Positions 34,484-43,635 of a stretch of DNA of 64,000 nt are shown here, piece by piece. Position 1 is the stretch's first letter; each line of letters starts with the position of its first letter. The notes under the pieces were generated by a model. The model was not told the DNA's origin and did not search any database. It worked only from the letters and a program-made list of their open reading frames with translations. The stretch is from CALBPI01 sp039821645. Its GTDB lineage: Bacteria > Pseudomonadota > Gammaproteobacteria > Steroidobacterales > Woeseiaceae. Where the stretch lies: the NCBI GenBank assembly GCA_039821645.1, contig JBCBNU010000002.1, positions 62,001 to 126,000 of the forward strand, read 5' to 3'. Made by a program: the position numbers and the translations under genes.

Positions 34484-35893
34484 TCAGGTGAGAGTAACAG
34501 AACCGGTGTTTGAGTGCAGTGACACTAGAGCCCTGTCTTGTAACGATTTTTCGAACGTTTCAACGATACGCCCGAGGCTTTTTCGACCTCGCTCAGTTAC
34601 TGTCAAAGTGTGCTGGTCAAATGTCAAAATATCGTCCACGACGAGAGGCTGGATGTACGATCCGAGCGCATCGATATATCGGTTAAAAGGTATATCAAAT
34701 GAGACAGACCAGTCTCGCTCGCGACAGACGCCGTCGCACAACATGCGCTCCACGATGAATCTTGCTCGCTCGGTGGCGATATCCGCGCAGTATCCGGCTT
34801 CTATCGCCAAGCCTCCGCGCTGAGTATTGCGCATATAAGCATCGATATCCTCGGGCGCTCGGAACAGGAAGTCTTCGATTGACGAGGTTGCACCCGCACC
34901 GAAGCCGAGCGTATCCGCGCCGGCGCCGATCATATAACCCATCAAGCCACGCTGCAGCTGGCCTTGCTGTTTGGCCCGATGCATGACACTGCCCGTGAGT
35001 GTGAAATGTCCAAGGCCAATGTGCTCGTACCCTGACAGCAACAGTCGCTCCGTCATAACAGCTTCCATTTCGTCGACCTTTTCGATCTCGGGAAGCAGTG
35101 TTCTCGGAATCAAACGCTGCGAGGCATGTAATCCCGGGCGGTGCTGATAGCGCTCAGCAACAATGTTGTCCGGCCCAAGGTCCGCCAGCCAATCGATGTC
35201 GCTCTTTAGACCTTCGACGGTTTGCATTGGCAGGCCATAGCGAGTTGCAAGCGTCACATCGCGGAAGCTCGTGCGCCGCGCCGCCATCATCAGGGTGGCA
35301 AGATTCTCAGCCGATTGTTCGCGATTGATGCTGGTCTGGACCGTTTGGCTCATTGCCGGCACCCACGTGCGCATCGCGTTGATGCCCAGCATTGAGAGCT
35401 GCGCCACGTACTGCGAAGTTGCCGTTCGGGCATCGACCTCCACCATGAAATACCGGCTATTGGAGCCCGACACCGAAAAATTCTGCGCGATCTCGGTCAT
35501 GATTCGACCCAGGGACGTGATCCCAAGATAGGCAGGGGAGCCGCCAACAAACCACAATTGCTCAGCAAGCCGGTCCCCGTCGATCAGCTCACTCTTTGAA
35601 CGGATTTCTTTGCACAGGGCGTCCACGTAGGCCGCCATCAGCCTGCCGTTGCGCGTCACTTTCTTAAGGCGCGAGCAGTGATAGCACAGCGAGGCGCAGA
35701 ACGGCAGCTGCACGGCCAGCGACAGTCGAGCCGGAATCAGCTGCTCATTCGCAGCCAACATCGCATCGCGAAATTCCATCTCTCCGATATCGTAGTCGAA
35801 CTGCGTCGGCTCGGCGGTAATGCCAAGTGGCGGCATCTCTACACCGAATCTTTGAAGTAGACGGGGAATGTCCCCGGTTTTCTCTTTATCCAT
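34484..35893 (-). CDS. HemN-like radical SAM protein, divergent
   Basis: A 469-residue homologue of oxygen-independent coproporphyrinogen III oxidase. The 4Fe-4S motif CASLCYHC (Cys66, 70, 73) is intact. Several HemN-specific positions differ: HIPFC reads QLPFC, GCNK reads SRLK, the glycine motif GGGTP reads VGGSP, and NRLSMGVQDF reads NAMRTWVPAM. The overall layout, including YGLPMQ and the C-terminal domain, and the length are HemN-like. It shares the fnr/cco neighbourhood where hemN is normal, so it may be a diverged HemN or a haem-handling relative. It is divergent from ccoN. Confidence 0.8.
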   Translation of the reverse strand: MDKEKTGDIPRLLQRFGVEMPPLGITAEPTQFDYDIGEMEFRDAMLAANEQLIPARLSLAVQLPFCASLCYHCSRLKKVTRNGRLMAAYVDALCKEIRSKSELIDGDRLAEQLWFVGGSPAYLGITSLGRIMTEIAQNFSVSGSNSRYFMVEVDARTATSQYVAQLSMLGINAMRTWVPAMSQTVQTSINREQSAENLATLMMAARRTSFRDVTLATRYGLPMQTVEGLKSDIDWLADLGPDNIVAERYQHRPGLHASQRLIPRTLLPEIEKVDEMEAVMTERLLLSGYEHIGLGHFTLTGSVMHRAKQQGQLQRGLMGYMIGAGADTLGFGAGATSSIEDFLFRAPEDIDAYMRNTQRGGLAIEAGYCADIATERARFIVERMLCDGVCRERDWSVSFDIPFNRYIDALGSYIQPLVVDDILTFDQHTLTVTERGRKSLGRIVETFEKSLQDRALVSLHSNTGSVTLT

Positions 35894-35954
35894 TGGGTCT
35901 CACCCGGACGAGATTTTGTGCAGCTCACCCTACCAGCACGATCCAGCGATGAAA

Positions 35955-35968
35955 TTGACCCAGGTCAT
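35955..35968 (+). promoter_or_regulatory. FNR/Anr box of the ccoN promoter
   Basis: TTGACCCAGGTCAT compares with TTGAT-N4-ATCAA and contains an exact TGACC/GGTCA inverted repeat. Its centre lies 41.5 bases upstream of 36003, and TAATCT at 35991-35996 fits the -10 box for a class II FNR promoter. It may also act on the divergent hemN-like gene. Confidence 0.75.
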
Positions 35969-35990
35969 TTTCGCACCTGACCTTGCAAAT

Positions 35991-35996
35991 TAATCT
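35991..35996 (+). promoter_or_regulatory. Predicted -10 box of ccoN
   Basis: TAATCT (4 of 6 to TATAAT), placed at the distance from the FNR box expected for class II activation. Predicted start near 36003, 54 bases before ccoN. Confidence 0.6.
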
Positions 35997-36056
35997 ATCC
36001 CGCAACGCTGGCGAGAGTCCGCGTCATAACAAACCAAGATTCACGGGACATACACC

Positions 36057-37472
36057 ATGCAAAATGCAGCGACTTATAACGACACAGTCGTGCGACAGTT
36101 TGCGCTAGCGACGATTCTGTGGGGGGTCGTCGGGATGCTGGTCGGCGTTATCATCGCCGCCCAGCTCATCTGGCCGAGCTTAAGCTTTGACCTGCCTTTC
36201 CTGACCTACAGTCGGTTACGACCGCTTCATACCAACGCGGTTATCTTCGCGTTCGGCGGTTGCGCCTTGTTCTCCACCGCCTATTACGTAGTGCAGCGAA
36301 CCTGCCATACGCGCCTTGCGTTCGACAAGCTCGCGAGTTTTACATTCTGGGGTTGGCAGACAGTGATTTTGCTCGCAGCGATCACGCTCCCACTCGGAAT
36401 TTCCCAAGGTAAGGAGTATGCAGAGCTGGAATGGCCCATCGATATCCTGATCGCCATTGTCTGGGTGAGTTTTGCCGTCGTGTTTTTCGGCACGATCGCC
36501 AAACGCAACGTGAAGCACGTCTACGTCGCAAACTGGTTTTACGCGGCGTTCATTCTGACGGTAGCCATTTTGCATATCTTCAACAACCTCGCGATCCCCG
36601 TATCGCTCACAAAGTCGTACCCCATCTACAGCGGTGTTGTCGATGCGATGATGCAATGGTGGTATGGCCATAACGCTGTCGGATTCTTCCTGACCGCGGG
36701 CTTCCTCGGCATGATGTATTACTTCGTGCCGAAGCAGGCCAATCGCCCGATCTACTCCTACCGCCTCTCGGTAGTCCACTTCTGGGCGCTGATCGCGATC
36801 TACATGTGGGCTGGCCCGCATCATTTGCATTACACATCATTACCTGACTGGGCACAGTCTCTCGGCATGGTGTTCTCGCTGATCCTCTTGGCACCTTCAT
36901 GGGGCGGCATGATCAACGGCATCATGACCCTGTCCGGTGCATGGGACAAATTGCGTAGCGACCCCGTGCTGAAGTTCATGATCGTGGCGCTGTCTTTCTA
37001 CGGCATGTCGACTTTCGAAGGTCCGATGATGTCGATCAAGACCGTCAATGCGCTCTCGCATTACACCGACTGGACGATCGGCCACGTGCATTCCGGCGCG
37101 CTTGGCTGGGTCGCGATGATGACGATCGGCTCGATGTACTGTCTGATCCCACGCCTCTATGGTCTTGAGAAAATGTATTCAACACGTTTGATCAACGTGC
37201 ATTTCTGGATGGCGACGATCGGCGTTGTGCTGTACGCCGCGTCCATGTGGGTATCCGGGATTGCCCAGGGCCTGATGTGGCGTGCGATCAATGAGGACGG
37301 CACGTTGACGTACAGCTTTATCGAGTCGTTGAAGTTCACCTACCCGTACTACGGCATTCGACTGTTAGGTGGATTCATATTCTTCGCAAGCATGTTGATC
37401 ATGGTCTACAACGTCTACCGGACGATTCCGAAACGCGCACCGGCAGCGGCGCCAGTCGCCCAACCGGCTTAA
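36057..37472 (+). CDS. ccoN: cbb3 cytochrome c oxidase subunit I CcoN
   Basis: A 471-residue catalytic subunit with about 12 transmembrane segments and the haem/CuB ligand region (RPLHTNAVIFAFGG; WWYGHNAVGFFLT; GPHHLHYTSLPDW; HVHSGALGWVAM). It reduces O2 to water with high affinity at the inner membrane. First gene of the operon, 10 bases before ccoO, behind an FNR box. Confidence 0.98.
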   Translation: MQNAATYNDTVVRQFALATILWGVVGMLVGVIIAAQLIWPSLSFDLPFLTYSRLRPLHTNAVIFAFGGCALFSTAYYVVQRTCHTRLAFDKLASFTFWGWQTVILLAAITLPLGISQGKEYAELEWPIDILIAIVWVSFAVVFFGTIAKRNVKHVYVANWFYAAFILTVAILHIFNNLAIPVSLTKSYPIYSGVVDAMMQWWYGHNAVGFFLTAGFLGMMYYFVPKQANRPIYSYRLSVVHFWALIAIYMWAGPHHLHYTSLPDWAQSLGMVFSLILLAPSWGGMINGIMTLSGAWDKLRSDPVLKFMIVALSFYGMSTFEGPMMSIKTVNALSHYTDWTIGHVHSGALGWVAMMTIGSMYCLIPRLYGLEKMYSTRLINVHFWMATIGVVLYAASMWVSGIAQGLMWRAINEDGTLTYSFIESLKFTYPYYGIRLLGGFIFFASMLIMVYNVYRTIPKRAPAAAPVAQPA

Positions 37473-37482
37473 GGAGCGCAAT

Positions 37483-38088
37483 ATGAAACATGAAGCATTA
37501 GAAAAGAATGTCCGGCTGATGAGCGTATTGATCATTCTCGTGATCTCCATCGGCGGACTTGTGGAAATCGTCCCGTTGATGGCAAGCGGCGCGGGCACAC
37601 AGCCCATCGAGGGTGTGAAGCCCTACCCTGCGCTGCAACTCGCCGGTCGCGACATCTACATCCGGGAGGGTTGCTATGGCTGCCACTCGCAGCAAGTCCG
37701 ACCTTTCCGTTCGGAGACAGAGCGCTACGGACCCTACTCGGTGGCCGGCGAATCAGTTTACGACCGACCGTTCCAGTTCGGCTCAAAACGCACCGGACCA
37801 GACCTCGCAAGAGTGGGCGGGCGCTACAGTGACGAGTGGCATCGCCTGCATCTAATCAAACCGCAGGAGCTCGTGCCCGAATCGAACATGCCAGCTTATC
37901 CGTGGCTATCGGACACGCTGGTCGATGGCGACCTCGTTACCGGCAAGATGCGCGCTTTGCAGATGCTCGGTGATCCTTACAGCGATGAAGAGGTCGCGGC
38001 TGCCTTCAAGGCAGTGCAGGGCAAAACCGAAATGGACGCGCTGATCGCCTATTTGCAGGGACTGGGCCTGGCCCGGAGAGCGAGGTAG
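37483..38088 (+). CDS. ccoO: cbb3 oxidase mono-haem subunit CcoO
   Basis: A 201-residue membrane-anchored cytochrome c. One N-terminal helix (LMSVLIILVISIGGLVEIVP) is followed by the haem c motif CYGCH with the family-specific extension SQQVRP. It carries electrons from CcoP to CcoN. Spacing to ccoQ is two bases. Confidence 0.97.
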   Translation: MKHEALEKNVRLMSVLIILVISIGGLVEIVPLMASGAGTQPIEGVKPYPALQLAGRDIYIREGCYGCHSQQVRPFRSETERYGPYSVAGESVYDRPFQFGSKRTGPDLARVGGRYSDEWHRLHLIKPQELVPESNMPAYPWLSDTLVDGDLVTGKMRALQMLGDPYSDEEVAAAFKAVQGKTEMDALIAYLQGLGLARRAR

Positions 38089-38090
38089 TC

Positions 38091-38255
38091 ATGGAGCTGA
38101 GTCTGTTACGCGGCCTGATTACGGCACTTGTTTTCGTTCTGTTCATTCTGCTGACGATCTGGGCCTACAGCCGAGGTCGTTCACAGGAATTCGAAGCAGC
38201 ATCACAGTTGCCGCTGCAGGATGATCCAAAACCCGCCGAGGGAGAACTGCCATGA
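38091..38255 (+). CDS. ccoQ: cbb3 oxidase small subunit CcoQ
   Basis: A 54-residue single-span membrane protein (MELSLLRGLITALVFVLFIL, then LTIWAYSRGR) with an acidic, Pro-rich tail. The arrangement matches CcoQ, which stabilises the complex. The stop overlaps the ccoP start (ATGA). Confidence 0.92.
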   Translation: MELSLLRGLITALVFVLFILLTIWAYSRGRSQEFEAASQLPLQDDPKPAEGELP

Positions 38256-39169
38256 GTGATTCGTGGAGCATTTATGTCATTGTCGGTACGGTCGCGACGT
38301 TCATCGCCACGTTCTGGCTGATCGCATGGACCGGCCGTCAGGGCCCCGAACCCACCGAAGAAGACAACACAACAGGCCATCAATGGGATGGACTCGTCGA
38401 GCGCAACGAGCCGCTGCCGAGATGGTGGCTTGGGCTGTTCGTCATCACGTTGATTTTCGGCGGCGGCTACCTGGTGGTGTTCCCGGGCCTCGGCAATATC
38501 GCGGGCACAGCGGAGTGGTCTCAGCACGCGCAGTACGACGCGGAGATCGCCGAAGCCGAAGCCGCTTATGCACCAATATTCGCGGCATTCCGGGACCTCG
38601 ATGTAGGGACACTGGTACAACACGATGAAGCGTTGAGTACCGGTAAGAGCCTATACTCGAACTACTGCACCCAGTGCCATGGATCGCTCGGTTACGGGGC
38701 GGCCGGTTTCCCGAATCTGACCGATAGCGACTCGCTGTACGGATCGAGCTTCGGCGATATCGAGCGCAGCATCCTGCAGGGTCGTAACGGCATGATACCG
38801 GCGATGGGCAGTGTACTCGGCACTGACGAGGCAATCGACGGAATGGTCGCCTATGTACGCAGTCTCTCTACAGGAGCCGACACCACTTCCGAGTCGCATA
38901 CGCAATACACGGCGACTTGCTCGGCTTGCCACGGCCCGAACGGCGAAGGCAGCACGTTGGTCGGCGCACCGCGCCTCAACGACGATGTGTGGCTGTACGG
39001 CAGTAGTGCAGCGGCAGTTCGCAAGACCATCGTTGAAGGTCGACAAGGTCGGATGCCGTCACACGCAGCGCTGCTGGGCGAAGATCGCGTCCGGCTGATT
39101 GCGGCCTACGTCTACAGTCTGTCCGCCAGCGATTTAGGCGATGGTAGCGACCTCTATGGCGACGACTGA
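38252..39169 (+). CDS. ccoP: cbb3 oxidase di-haem subunit CcoP
   Basis: A 305-residue di-haem cytochrome c. Two N-terminal membrane spans (residues about 6-28 and 55-78) precede two haem c motifs, CTQCH and CSACH, in a periplasmic domain. It accepts electrons from soluble cytochrome c. Its 3' end overlaps the next small gene. Confidence 0.97.
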   Translation: MSDSWSIYVIVGTVATFIATFWLIAWTGRQGPEPTEEDNTTGHQWDGLVERNEPLPRWWLGLFVITLIFGGGYLVVFPGLGNIAGTAEWSQHAQYDAEIAEAEAAYAPIFAAFRDLDVGTLVQHDEALSTGKSLYSNYCTQCHGSLGYGAAGFPNLTDSDSLYGSSFGDIERSILQGRNGMIPAMGSVLGTDEAIDGMVAYVRSLSTGADTTSESHTQYTATCSACHGPNGEGSTLVGAPRLNDDVWLYGSSAAAVRKTIVEGRQGRMPSHAALLGEDRVRLIAAYVYSLSASDLGDGSDLYGDD

Positions 39170-39443
39170 TCCAGACGCGCTGACTCGTGGTCCCGGGGCC
39201 AAGGCATGGCCCCGGGCAACACAAAAGCGCGCCGTTCTTGTCTGGATCTCATTCCTGGTAGCCGCTGTCATGAGTCTTCTGTTCTTCGGTGTGTTTGACC
39301 CTGAACGCCTGCTGGAGACCGCTGCGCTGGAGTTGGGTGAGGGTCGCGAAACCGGCTATGCGCTCATGTTCTTTTTCTTTTGGTTAGGCGCCGCAGTCGC
39401 GGGCTGGTTAACGCTGCGTCTGACTCGGCGCCAGCGCCCCTGA
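39156..39443 (+). CDS. Small membrane protein between ccoP and ccoG
   Basis: A 95-residue protein with two predicted spans (VLVWISFLVAAVMSLLFFGV and ALMFFFFWLGAAVAGWLTLR). I do not recognise a family. Start could also be the ATG at 39141, five codons earlier. It overlaps the end of ccoP and precedes ccoG by 8 bases, so a role in oxidase assembly is plausible from position only. Confidence 0.8.
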   Translation: MATTDPDALTRGPGAKAWPRATQKRAVLVWISFLVAAVMSLLFFGVFDPERLLETAALELGEGRETGYALMFFFFWLGAAVAGWLTLRLTRRQRP

Positions 39444-39451
39444 ACACGCCT

Positions 39452-40840
39452 ATGGATACCGCGGTCAAGAAAGTGAACGAGGGGCTCTATCGCACAGAAG
39501 CGAAGATCTATCCGCGCGATGTCAAAGGTCGCTACGCCAGATTACGTCGACTCGCAATGTTCGTATTGCTCGGCATTTTCTACATCGGACCTTTCCTTCG
39601 CTGGGATGACCGGCAAGCGGTCTTGTTCGATTTGCCCGCGCGCAAATTTCATATCTTCTCAGTCACACTATGGCCGCAAGACTTTTTGTTGCTCGCCCTG
39701 CTTCTGATTATTGCGGGCGTGTCGCTGTTCTTCTTCACGGCCCTAGCAGGTCGCCTCTGGTGCGGATATGCCTGTCCGCAAACAGTCTGGACCGAAGCAT
39801 TCGTATGGATTGAACGCGTCTTCGAAGGCGACCGTATGAAACGAATGAAGCTGGATCGAGCGCCGTGGAACTTCAACAAGATCTGGCGCAAGACCGGCAA
39901 ACAGGTCGCGTGGATTGCGCTCGCTTTGTTCACCGGGTTCTGCTTCGTTGGCTACTTCACGCCGGTCGGTGAGCTCTATACACAAATCGTGACAGGCACC
40001 ATCGGTGGCTGGGCCACCTTCTGGGTCCTGTTCTACGGTTTCGCGACGTACGGTAATGCCGGGTTCATGCGGGAGCAGGTGTGCAAATACATGTGTCCGT
40101 ACGCCCGTTTCCAGAGTGCGATGTTCGATAAGGACACCTTGATCGTGACCTATGATCAGGCACGCGGGGAACCTCGAGGAGGTCGCAGTCGTAAAAACCC
40201 GGCAGCGGCCAAAGGATTGGGTGATTGCACCGACTGCACCCTCTGCGTCCAGGTCTGCCCGACCGGCATCGACATTCGTGAGGGGCTCCAGTACGAATGC
40301 ATCGCCTGCGCCGCATGCGTCGACGCCTGCAACGTGGTCATGGACAAGATGGGATACGAGCGTGGCCTGATTCGCTACACAACCGAACATGCGCTGGAAG
40401 GTCGCACTACCAAAGTCTTGCGCCCTCGGATGTTCGTGTACGCAGCCGTACTCGGCGCGCTCCTATCAGTGTTTATGTATTCGTTGATCAACAAACCAGC
40501 CGTTATCGTCGATGTCCTCAAGGACCGCAACGCGCTGTATCGCGACATTGGACTACGCGGCATCGAGAACACTTACACACTGCACCTGATCAACAAGACC
40601 AACGAACGTCAGCAGCTCGCACTTTCGGTTGAGGGTCTGCCGGGCATCGAGATCACCACCGAAACGACCGTCACGATCCAGCCCGAAACCTCGTACAAGC
40701 TGCCCGTTGCCGTGACCGCACCACACGAGTCTGCGGTCGGTGGCCAGAACATCACTTTCGTTGTCGAGAGTATCAACAACGACAAGATCAATACCCGCGA
40801 AGAAAGCCGCTTCCGCGGCCCTGATGGAAATACCCTATGA
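39452..40840 (+). CDS. ccoG: Cytochrome c oxidase accessory protein CcoG
   Basis: A 462-residue ferredoxin-like membrane protein implicated in copper(II) reduction during cbb3 maturation. It has CGYACPQTVWTEAF, several membrane spans in the first 200 residues, two 4Fe-4S motifs (CTDCTLCVQVCPTG; CIACAACVDACN) and a C-terminal periplasmic Ig-like domain. Start at 39452 (MDTAVKKVNEGLY); a longer frame runs into the preceding gene. The stop overlaps the next ATG. Confidence 0.96.
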   Translation: MDTAVKKVNEGLYRTEAKIYPRDVKGRYARLRRLAMFVLLGIFYIGPFLRWDDRQAVLFDLPARKFHIFSVTLWPQDFLLLALLLIIAGVSLFFFTALAGRLWCGYACPQTVWTEAFVWIERVFEGDRMKRMKLDRAPWNFNKIWRKTGKQVAWIALALFTGFCFVGYFTPVGELYTQIVTGTIGGWATFWVLFYGFATYGNAGFMREQVCKYMCPYARFQSAMFDKDTLIVTYDQARGEPRGGRSRKNPAAAKGLGDCTDCTLCVQVCPTGIDIREGLQYECIACAACVDACNVVMDKMGYERGLIRYTTEHALEGRTTKVLRPRMFVYAAVLGALLSVFMYSLINKPAVIVDVLKDRNALYRDIGLRGIENTYTLHLINKTNERQQLALSVEGLPGIEITTETTVTIQPETSYKLPVAVTAPHESAVGGQNITFVVESINNDKINTREESRFRGPDGNTL

Positions 40841-41013
40841 AAACCAAACGTACAGGCTCTCCCTGGTATCGTGTGCCCACCGTATGGCTGGTGGTCTGCA
40901 TTCCTGCACTCACCGTGTTGGGATGCATGCTGACCATTGGGTTCGCGATCAGCAACCCCGACCCGATTCTCGGCAAGACGCTGCGCCAAGTGCAGGCGGA
41001 GATGACCGAGTAA
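40837..41013 (+). CDS. FixH-position single-span membrane protein (truncated FixH-like)
   Basis: A 58-residue protein with one span (TVWLVVCIPALTVLGCMLTI). The PWYR segment before the helix resembles the N-terminus of FixH/CcoH, but the usual periplasmic domain of about 100 residues is missing. It overlaps the ccoG stop (ATGA) and precedes ccoI by 4 bases, the normal slot for fixH. Either a minimal CcoH or an unrelated small protein. Confidence 0.75.
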   Translation: MKTKRTGSPWYRVPTVWLVVCIPALTVLGCMLTIGFAISNPDPILGKTLRQVQAEMTE

Positions 41014-41017
41014 AGGC

Positions 41018-43465
41018 ATGCATTGCTTCCACTGCGAGGATGAAATCCCGCGAGGCACCGAGGTCAACGCGACGATCAACGGCGAGGAGCGCGACTTCTG
41101 CTGCATCGGCTGTGAAGCGGCAGCGATGTTCATCGACGGCGCCGGTCTTGGCAACTTCTATGCCCACCGGGAGCAGTCCGAGCATGCGGAGCTGCGCCCA
41201 GGCACGATCGACTACGACGTCTTTGACGATCCGGCAGTTGCCGCGCCTTATGTGCGTTCGGACGACGATACGCAGTCCGCGACGCTCTACATCAGTGATT
41301 TGTATTGTCCGGCCTGCGTCTGGTTAGCCACTGAAATTCTGGAGCAGGAACTCGGCGTCGCAGAGGTCAGCGCAAACCCGTCTACACGTCGTATCCACGT
41401 GCAGTGGCAAGACTCCTCGATCGGCCTTGCGGATATCCTGAGAGTGACTGCGCGGGTCGGATTTGAACCAGAGCCGGTGATTGCGGGCGAAACCAGCAAG
41501 CAGGAACAACGCGACTACCGTAGCGCGATAAAACGACTTGTCGTTGCGGGCATTTTCGGTATGCAAGCGATGATGCTGGCGATTGGCTTGTACGCTGGCG
41601 AGTTTCACGGGATGACCGATACCACCACGATGCTCCTGCGAGCAGCCAGCCTTGTCACCATCCTGCCCGTCATGTTTTATGCCGCGGTGCCGTTCTTCCG
41701 CGGGGCGTTGCGTGGCATTCGACACCGCAAGCCCGGTATGGATGTGCCTGTGTCTCTCGCGCTGGTTATCGCGTTTGGTGCCTCGGTCATGAATACCATT
41801 CGGCATGGGGACGCAGTCTATTTCGATTCGATCGCGATGTTCGTCGCACTGCTTTGCGTTAGCCGTTTCCTTGAAATGCGCGCGCGTCATCAGGCAGACG
41901 ATCAGGCGGAGGCTGTGGCGGCGCTGCTGCCCGCCGCCGCCAAGAAGGTCGACAGCGAAGGCCGTATGATCGATGTAGCGCGCGCCGAGATCGGCTGCGA
42001 CGACCTGCTGGCGCTCAGCGTCGGAGATGTCGTTGCGGCCGATGGCATCATCATGAGCGGACGTGCGGGCGTCGACGAACGATTGATTACCGGCGAGTCT
42101 CGCCCCGTTGACCGACAGGTGGGCGATACGGTACTTGCCGGAACCAGAATGGTTCATGGCAGCGTGGTGGCGCGAGTGACTGGCGTTGGCGCACAGACCC
42201 ACATCGGCTCCATCACGCGCTTGATGGAGCAAGCGCAGGCACAACGCGGCACTCTGCAGGGGATCGCGGATCGATTGGCAACACCTTTCGTGTTCGGCGT
42301 CTTAAGCATCGCGTTCTTCACCGGCGTGTACTGGTATTGGAATTCGCCCGACCAAGTGGCGCGCACAGTGCTTGCGGTCCTGATCGTGGCCTGTCCCTGT
42401 GCACTGTCACTCGCGACACCGACTGCATTGGCGGTCACGGCCACCGCGCTGGCTCGACGCGGTGTGTTGTTGACGCAGGCGCGTGTACTGGACGTGCTCA
42501 AACCCGGTTGCATTGTGGTCTTCGATAAGACCGGTACGCTGACAGAAGGCGAACCGACGCTGAGGGATATAGAGACTATCGATCGACGTTTCGCCGAACA
42601 ACAGCTCATCGATATCGCATTTGCGCTGGAGCGTAATGCCGACCACGCGATGGCGAGTGCGTTCGAAACGCGCAGCAAAGGCTCAGTGTCGCTGGACGCA
42701 CCTACGATCACCCACGTCGGTGCCGGCGTGTCCGGCACGGTTGAGGGCATCGAATACCGCATTGGTAAGGGTAGCTTTGTCGCTGAACTCGCCGCAACGC
42801 AATCGCCGGTTGATCACGGCGTCTACCTCGGAACCGAGCACGGCTTACTGGCTCGTTTCACACTCAGTGACGAGCTCAAGCCAGAGACGAAACATGTCAT
42901 CGACGCTCTGCAGGCACAGGGTTTAACGGTGGTAATCAGCAGCGGCGACAGTGCCGATACGGTTGCTGCCGTAGCTCGCACTCTGGGGGTTGAGTCGTGG
43001 TATGCGCGTCAGACTCCCGCCGATAAACTGGATCTGGTTTCAAAACTAAAATCCCGTGGCGCACGCGTTGTGATGATCGGTGACGGGGTCAACGACGCGC
43101 CCGTGCTCAACGAGGCCGATGCGGCGATTGCCATCGGCAACGGTACCGCGTTGGCACGTGCCAGTGCAGACGCGATATTGCTAGGGGACACGCTGCTACC
43201 GCTGGGCGATTTGACTGCTATCGCACGACGCACACGTCGGACGATCCGCCAAAGTCTGGCGTGGGCCGCCGGGTACAACGCTGTTGGTGTAACGCTTGCC
43301 GCGTGCAGTCTGATCACACCGTGGATGGCTGCTATTGGAATGACCGCAAGCTCGCTGCTGGTCATCGGCAACGCACTTCGAATCGGGGGCAGGCGAGCAC
43401 CTTCCAATGCACGGAGTTTGAGCTCCAACAACAAACACACACGACGGCCGGAGGCACTGGCATGA
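41018..43465 (+). CDS. ccoI: Copper-translocating P-type ATPase CcoI/FixI
   Basis: An 815-residue P1B ATPase that supplies copper to cbb3 oxidase. Order: an N-terminal Cys-rich metal site (CFHCEDE and FCCIGCEAA), an HMA domain with CPAC (about residue 95), eight membrane spans including the ion-binding CPC (ACPCALSLATP), the phosphorylation site DKTGTLTEGEP and the hinge GDGVNDAP. The N-domain HP motif reads HA (NADHAMASAFE). It overlaps ccoS by 4 bases. Confidence 0.96.
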   Translation: MHCFHCEDEIPRGTEVNATINGEERDFCCIGCEAAAMFIDGAGLGNFYAHREQSEHAELRPGTIDYDVFDDPAVAAPYVRSDDDTQSATLYISDLYCPACVWLATEILEQELGVAEVSANPSTRRIHVQWQDSSIGLADILRVTARVGFEPEPVIAGETSKQEQRDYRSAIKRLVVAGIFGMQAMMLAIGLYAGEFHGMTDTTTMLLRAASLVTILPVMFYAAVPFFRGALRGIRHRKPGMDVPVSLALVIAFGASVMNTIRHGDAVYFDSIAMFVALLCVSRFLEMRARHQADDQAEAVAALLPAAAKKVDSEGRMIDVARAEIGCDDLLALSVGDVVAADGIIMSGRAGVDERLITGESRPVDRQVGDTVLAGTRMVHGSVVARVTGVGAQTHIGSITRLMEQAQAQRGTLQGIADRLATPFVFGVLSIAFFTGVYWYWNSPDQVARTVLAVLIVACPCALSLATPTALAVTATALARRGVLLTQARVLDVLKPGCIVVFDKTGTLTEGEPTLRDIETIDRRFAEQQLIDIAFALERNADHAMASAFETRSKGSVSLDAPTITHVGAGVSGTVEGIEYRIGKGSFVAELAATQSPVDHGVYLGTEHGLLARFTLSDELKPETKHVIDALQAQGLTVVISSGDSADTVAAVARTLGVESWYARQTPADKLDLVSKLKSRGARVVMIGDGVNDAPVLNEADAAIAIGNGTALARASADAILLGDTLLPLGDLTAIARRTRRTIRQSLAWAAGYNAVGVTLAACSLITPWMAAIGMTASSLLVIGNALRIGGRRAPSNARSLSSNNKHTRRPEALA

Positions 43466-43635
43466 ACATTCTTTTGCTGCTCATCGGACTCGCACTCATG
43501 ATCGCCGGAATTTTTGCATGGGCATTCATCTGGGCCGTGCGTGAAGGGCAATTCGACGATATGGACAGCCCAGCCGTTCGTATTCTGCTGGACGATGATC
43601 GAGCGCCCTCCAGAAACGAGCGGAAGAAACCATGA
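43462..43635 (+). CDS. ccoS: cbb3 oxidase maturation protein CcoS
   Basis: A 57-residue protein with one membrane span (MNILLLLIGLALMIAGIFAW) followed by the conserved FxWAVxxGQFDDMDSPAVRILLDDD-type tail of CcoS. It overlaps both ccoI and the downstream gene as ATGA. Confidence 0.95.
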   Translation: MNILLLLIGLALMIAGIFAWAFIWAVREGQFDDMDSPAVRILLDDDRAPSRNERKKP

